NCBI GenBank assembly: GCA_937906765.1
Contig: CALCUV010000300.1
Span: forward strand, 1 to 7,149
Length of the DNA stretch: 7,149 nucleotides
DNA from: an uncultured Prevotella sp.
GTDB lineage: Bacteria; Bacteroidota; Bacteroidia; Bacteroidales; Bacteroidaceae
Direction: 5' to 3'
Each line of letters opens with the position of its first letter. Position 1 is the stretch's first letter. The notes beneath the pieces are model-generated. The model had not been told where the DNA came from and ran no database searches. It saw only the letters and a program-made list of their open reading frames with translations. Shown here one piece after another: positions 5,420 to 7,149 of the stretch. Made by a program: the position numbers and the translations under genes.

Positions 5420-5662
5420 ATGCTACACATAATTTTGAATATCATCATGTGGATCCTTATCGTGTTCCTCGTTGTCCTCGTTGCCTTTTGGGCTTACGGT
5501 ATGATTACGAGCAAGGACTTCCGCGATGCGAATATTGAGGGGTGTAAAGCTTCGAAACGTAGGGGGAGTTTAGGCGGACGTACCTTCTCAGACGAACAAT
5601 ATGAGAGGTATAGAAACACGGGAAATAGAAATTACCTTATTGATGAAGATTATGAAGGGTAA
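5420..5662 (+). CDS. Small single-span membrane protein of unknown function
   Basis: This 80-residue protein has one strong hydrophobic segment at about residues 3-28, rich in Ile, Leu, Val and Trp, followed by a basic and polar tail with CKASKRRGS at 42-50 and an acidic end (LIDEDYEG). The positive charges after the segment suggest that the N-terminus is outside and the tail is in the cytoplasm. I recognise no family. It follows the coiled-coil gene by 68 bases, with a hairpin between, and precedes the tape measure promoter. A holin-like role is possible for a small phage membrane protein, but holins usually sit near lysis genes and none is visible. A superinfection or host-envelope protein is equally possible. 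The ATG at 5420 is the first start in the frame near the membrane segment. Confidence 0.6.
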   Translation: MLHIILNIIMWILIVFLVVLVAFWAYGMITSKDFRDANIEGCKASKRRGSLGGRTFSDEQYERYRNTGNRNYLIDEDYEG

Positions 5663-5671
5663 TTATTAGTC

Positions 5672-5703
5672 TTTTTATATTCACGTATGGCGTGTTACTT
5701 TTG
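5672..5703 (+). promoter_or_regulatory. Bacteroidota-type promoter of the tape measure gene
   Basis: The -7 box TACTTTTG at 5696-5703 is perfect; the -33 box is only TTTT at 5672-5675, with a 20-base spacer. It ends 31 bases before the ATG at 5735. CGTGTTACTTTTG at 5691-5703 is identical to 747-759 at the Panacea operon promoter. The -7 box overlaps the left arm of an inverted repeat. Confidence 0.6.
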
Positions 5704-5726
5704 GCGTAAAAACCATTAGTAACACG
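5691..5726. repeat. Inverted repeat overlapping the tape measure promoter
   Basis: CGTGTTACT at 5691-5699 is the exact reverse complement of AGTAACACG at 5718-5726, with 18 bases between. The left arm covers part of the -7 box and the right arm lies in the leader just before a short T-run. As DNA it could be an operator. As RNA from upstream read-through it would be a terminator for the 5420 gene. Confidence 0.7.
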
Positions 5727-5734
5727 CTTTTATT

Positions 5735-7149
5735 ATGGCAGATATTAAGACCGTACAACTGATTGTCAACTCAGAGCAGGCAAAGAAAAAACTTGACGAA
5801 ATCAACCAGAAACTGGATGTGGCCAAGCAAAAGAAGCTGGATGCATTCAGTATGGGCGACGCTAAGGGCATAGAGGTTTATTCCAAGGAGATTCAGAAAT
5901 TGGAACGTCAACTTACAAAAGCACAAACCCGAGGAGAGACCATCACCAACACCCTCAAGGGGCTGGACAAGGCGACTCCCAACGAATTGAAACGCACCAT
6001 CCGTGAATTGACGAAAGAACTAAACTCGGGGAAGATAGAGCGCGGGACTAAGGAATGGGAGGTGCTGAATGATGCGCTCAGTGAATGCAACGGGGAGTTG
6101 AAGAAGATTAAGGAGGAGAGCAAGGCGGCAGAAGGACTCACAAAAAGTATCATAAAATTTGGTAATGACTGGGTGGGCATCATCGGTTCCATACAAATGG
6201 GGTGGGACGTGATTTCTAACATAAAGGCTACAGGTTCTGCCGTAGTGAATGCCTATGCAGAAATGGCGGAAGCAGAGTCGCAAGTGATTAAATACACAGG
6301 CATAACTGCCGACGAGGTGAAGGAACTCAACGAGGAATTCAAGAAAATGGACACCCGCACAGGGCGTGACCAACTGAATGCACTCGCTGGCGATGCCGGA
6401 CGATTGGGCATTACAGGTAAAGAGGCAGTGCTGGACTTCGTAGAAGCAGCAGACATGATCAATGTTGCGCTGGGTGAAGACCTCGGCGACGATGCGGTGA
6501 AAAACATTGGGAAACTCGCCCAACTCTTTGGAGACTCCGACAGAATGGGACTCAAACAGGCGATGATAGCAACGGGTTCTACCATCAACGCCCTCGGGCA
6601 ATCTTCATCTGCCGCCGAAGGGTATATCGTAGAATTTGCGGGACGCTTGTCCTCCATGGCGAAGCAAGCGGGCATGACTCAGGCAGAAATCATGGGACTT
6701 GCCGCCGTGATGGACCAAAGCATGATTAACGCCGAAGAAGGTAGTCCCGCCCTTTCGAAGATCATCCAAAAACTCTATAAGGACCCCGCCAAGATGGCAA
6801 ATGCGGTGGGACTTGACGTAAAGCAATTTACCGACTTGATGAAGAAGGACGCTAACGCAGCGCTCCTGCAATTTGCTACTGCGGTAAGCAAAATGGGCGG
6901 TATGGATAAAATCGCTCCGTTGCTTGGTGATCTTCAACTCACGGGAGCGGGTGTGAGTAAGACACTCGCCGCAATGGCGTCTAACATTGACCTGGTGCGC
7001 TCCACTCAGCAGGAGGCAACACGCGCATTTGAAGAGGGAACCTCAATCCTTGACGAATACGCCAAAGCAAACAACACACCCCTTGCACAGCAAGAGAAGG
7101 CGATTGCACGCTTTGAGGAACTTCGCATCAAACTTGGTGAGCAACTCTA
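5735..7149 (+). CDS. Phage tail tape measure protein, 5' part
   Basis: The frame is open from the ATG at 5735 to the right edge, giving 471 complete codons and no stop. Residues 1-135 are charged and helical, probably coiled coil. From about 170 to 390 the sequence follows the TP901/PhageMin_Tail tape measure core: AYAEMAEAESQV (173-184), the LAGDAGRLGITG stretch (217-228), FVEAADMINVAL (235-246), TGSTINALGQSSSA (280-293), then IVEFAGRLS and QAGMTQAEIMGLAA. This core alternates helices with Gly and small residues, as is typical of the family. Tape measure proteins set tail length and are threaded through the tail tube; long-tailed phages encode them as one of their largest genes, so most of this one lies outside the window. 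No hydrolase motif is visible in this part. It has its own promoter at 5672-5703 and GC-rich phage codon use. Confidence 0.92.
   Translation, partial: MADIKTVQLIVNSEQAKKKLDEINQKLDVAKQKKLDAFSMGDAKGIEVYSKEIQKLERQLTKAQTRGETITNTLKGLDKATPNELKRTIRELTKELNSGKIERGTKEWEVLNDALSECNGELKKIKEESKAAEGLTKSIIKFGNDWVGIIGSIQMGWDVISNIKATGSAVVNAYAEMAEAESQVIKYTGITADEVKELNEEFKKMDTRTGRDQLNALAGDAGRLGITGKEAVLDFVEAADMINVALGEDLGDDAVKNIGKLAQLFGDSDRMGLKQAMIATGSTINALGQSSSAAEGYIVEFAGRLSSMAKQAGMTQAEIMGLAAVMDQSMINAEEGSPALSKIIQKLYKDPAKMANAVGLDVKQFTDLMKKDANAALLQFATAVSKMGGMDKIAPLLGDLQLTGAGVSKTLAAMASNIDLVRSTQQEATRAFEEGTSILDEYAKANNTPLAQQEKAIARFEELRIKLGEQL

Noticed and set aside
5908..6937. Several reverse-strand open frames opposite the tape measure gene
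   Set aside because: The forward frame is continuous and matches the tape measure family; the antisense frames are low-complexity Ser/Leu/His-rich shadows.
1..7149. CRISPR array, tRNA or rRNA genes, insertion sequence
   Set aside because: I found no regularly spaced repeats, cloverleaf, rRNA-like sequence, transposase or matching terminal inverted repeats.

Overview
The window looks like part of a prophage, or a phage, of a Bacteroidota host (Bacteroides, Prevotella or a relative). The phage call rests on a long tail tape measure protein that runs off the right edge and on a head-tail joining (gp10-like) protein near the left edge. The host call rests on at least four intergenic copies of the Bacteroidota sigma factor promoter, a -7 box TAnnTTTG about 20 bases after a T-rich -33 box, and on weak or absent Shine-Dalgarno sequences before the phage genes.

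Layout. Bases 1-593 carry the end of an unrecognised phage gene and a complete gp10-like gene overlapping it by 13 bases. Both are GC-rich (about 70% by hand count in 241-300). A strong terminator at 669-720 closes that unit. Bases 594 to about 4720 form an AT-rich island (about one third GC by hand count in 1921-1980) with its own promoters and terminators: a cargo or moron block set into the phage structural genes. It has two gene units. The first is a two-gene operon, a Panacea (DUF4065) antitoxin-like protein overlapping by 8 bases a 626-residue protein with three C-terminal membrane segments, closed by a very long hairpin terminator. The second is a single gene for a protein with two N-terminal membrane segments and a long soluble domain that I cannot name. 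After it comes a short transcription unit with only a 13-codon ORF, then another terminator. Bases about 4774-4969 look like a structured non-coding RNA with its own promoter, a long-range closing helix, internal hairpins and terminator-like ends. Bases 5004-5662 hold a small coiled-coil protein and a small single-span membrane protein. A promoter with an overlapping inverted repeat precedes the tape measure gene (5735 to beyond the edge).

How the parts fit. The phage genes serve tail and head-tail assembly. The cargo is best read as lysogenic conversion or phage-competition genes. The Panacea protein with its membrane partner has the layout of a Panacea toxin-antitoxin pair, in which an otherwise toxic membrane protein is held by the Panacea protein, and it could act as an abortive-infection defence. 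The two-membrane-segment protein may be a second, independent membrane effector. These roles are inferred from architecture and context; nothing in the sequence proves activity. The most unusual items are the large three-membrane-segment partner, the two-membrane-segment protein and the structured RNA.
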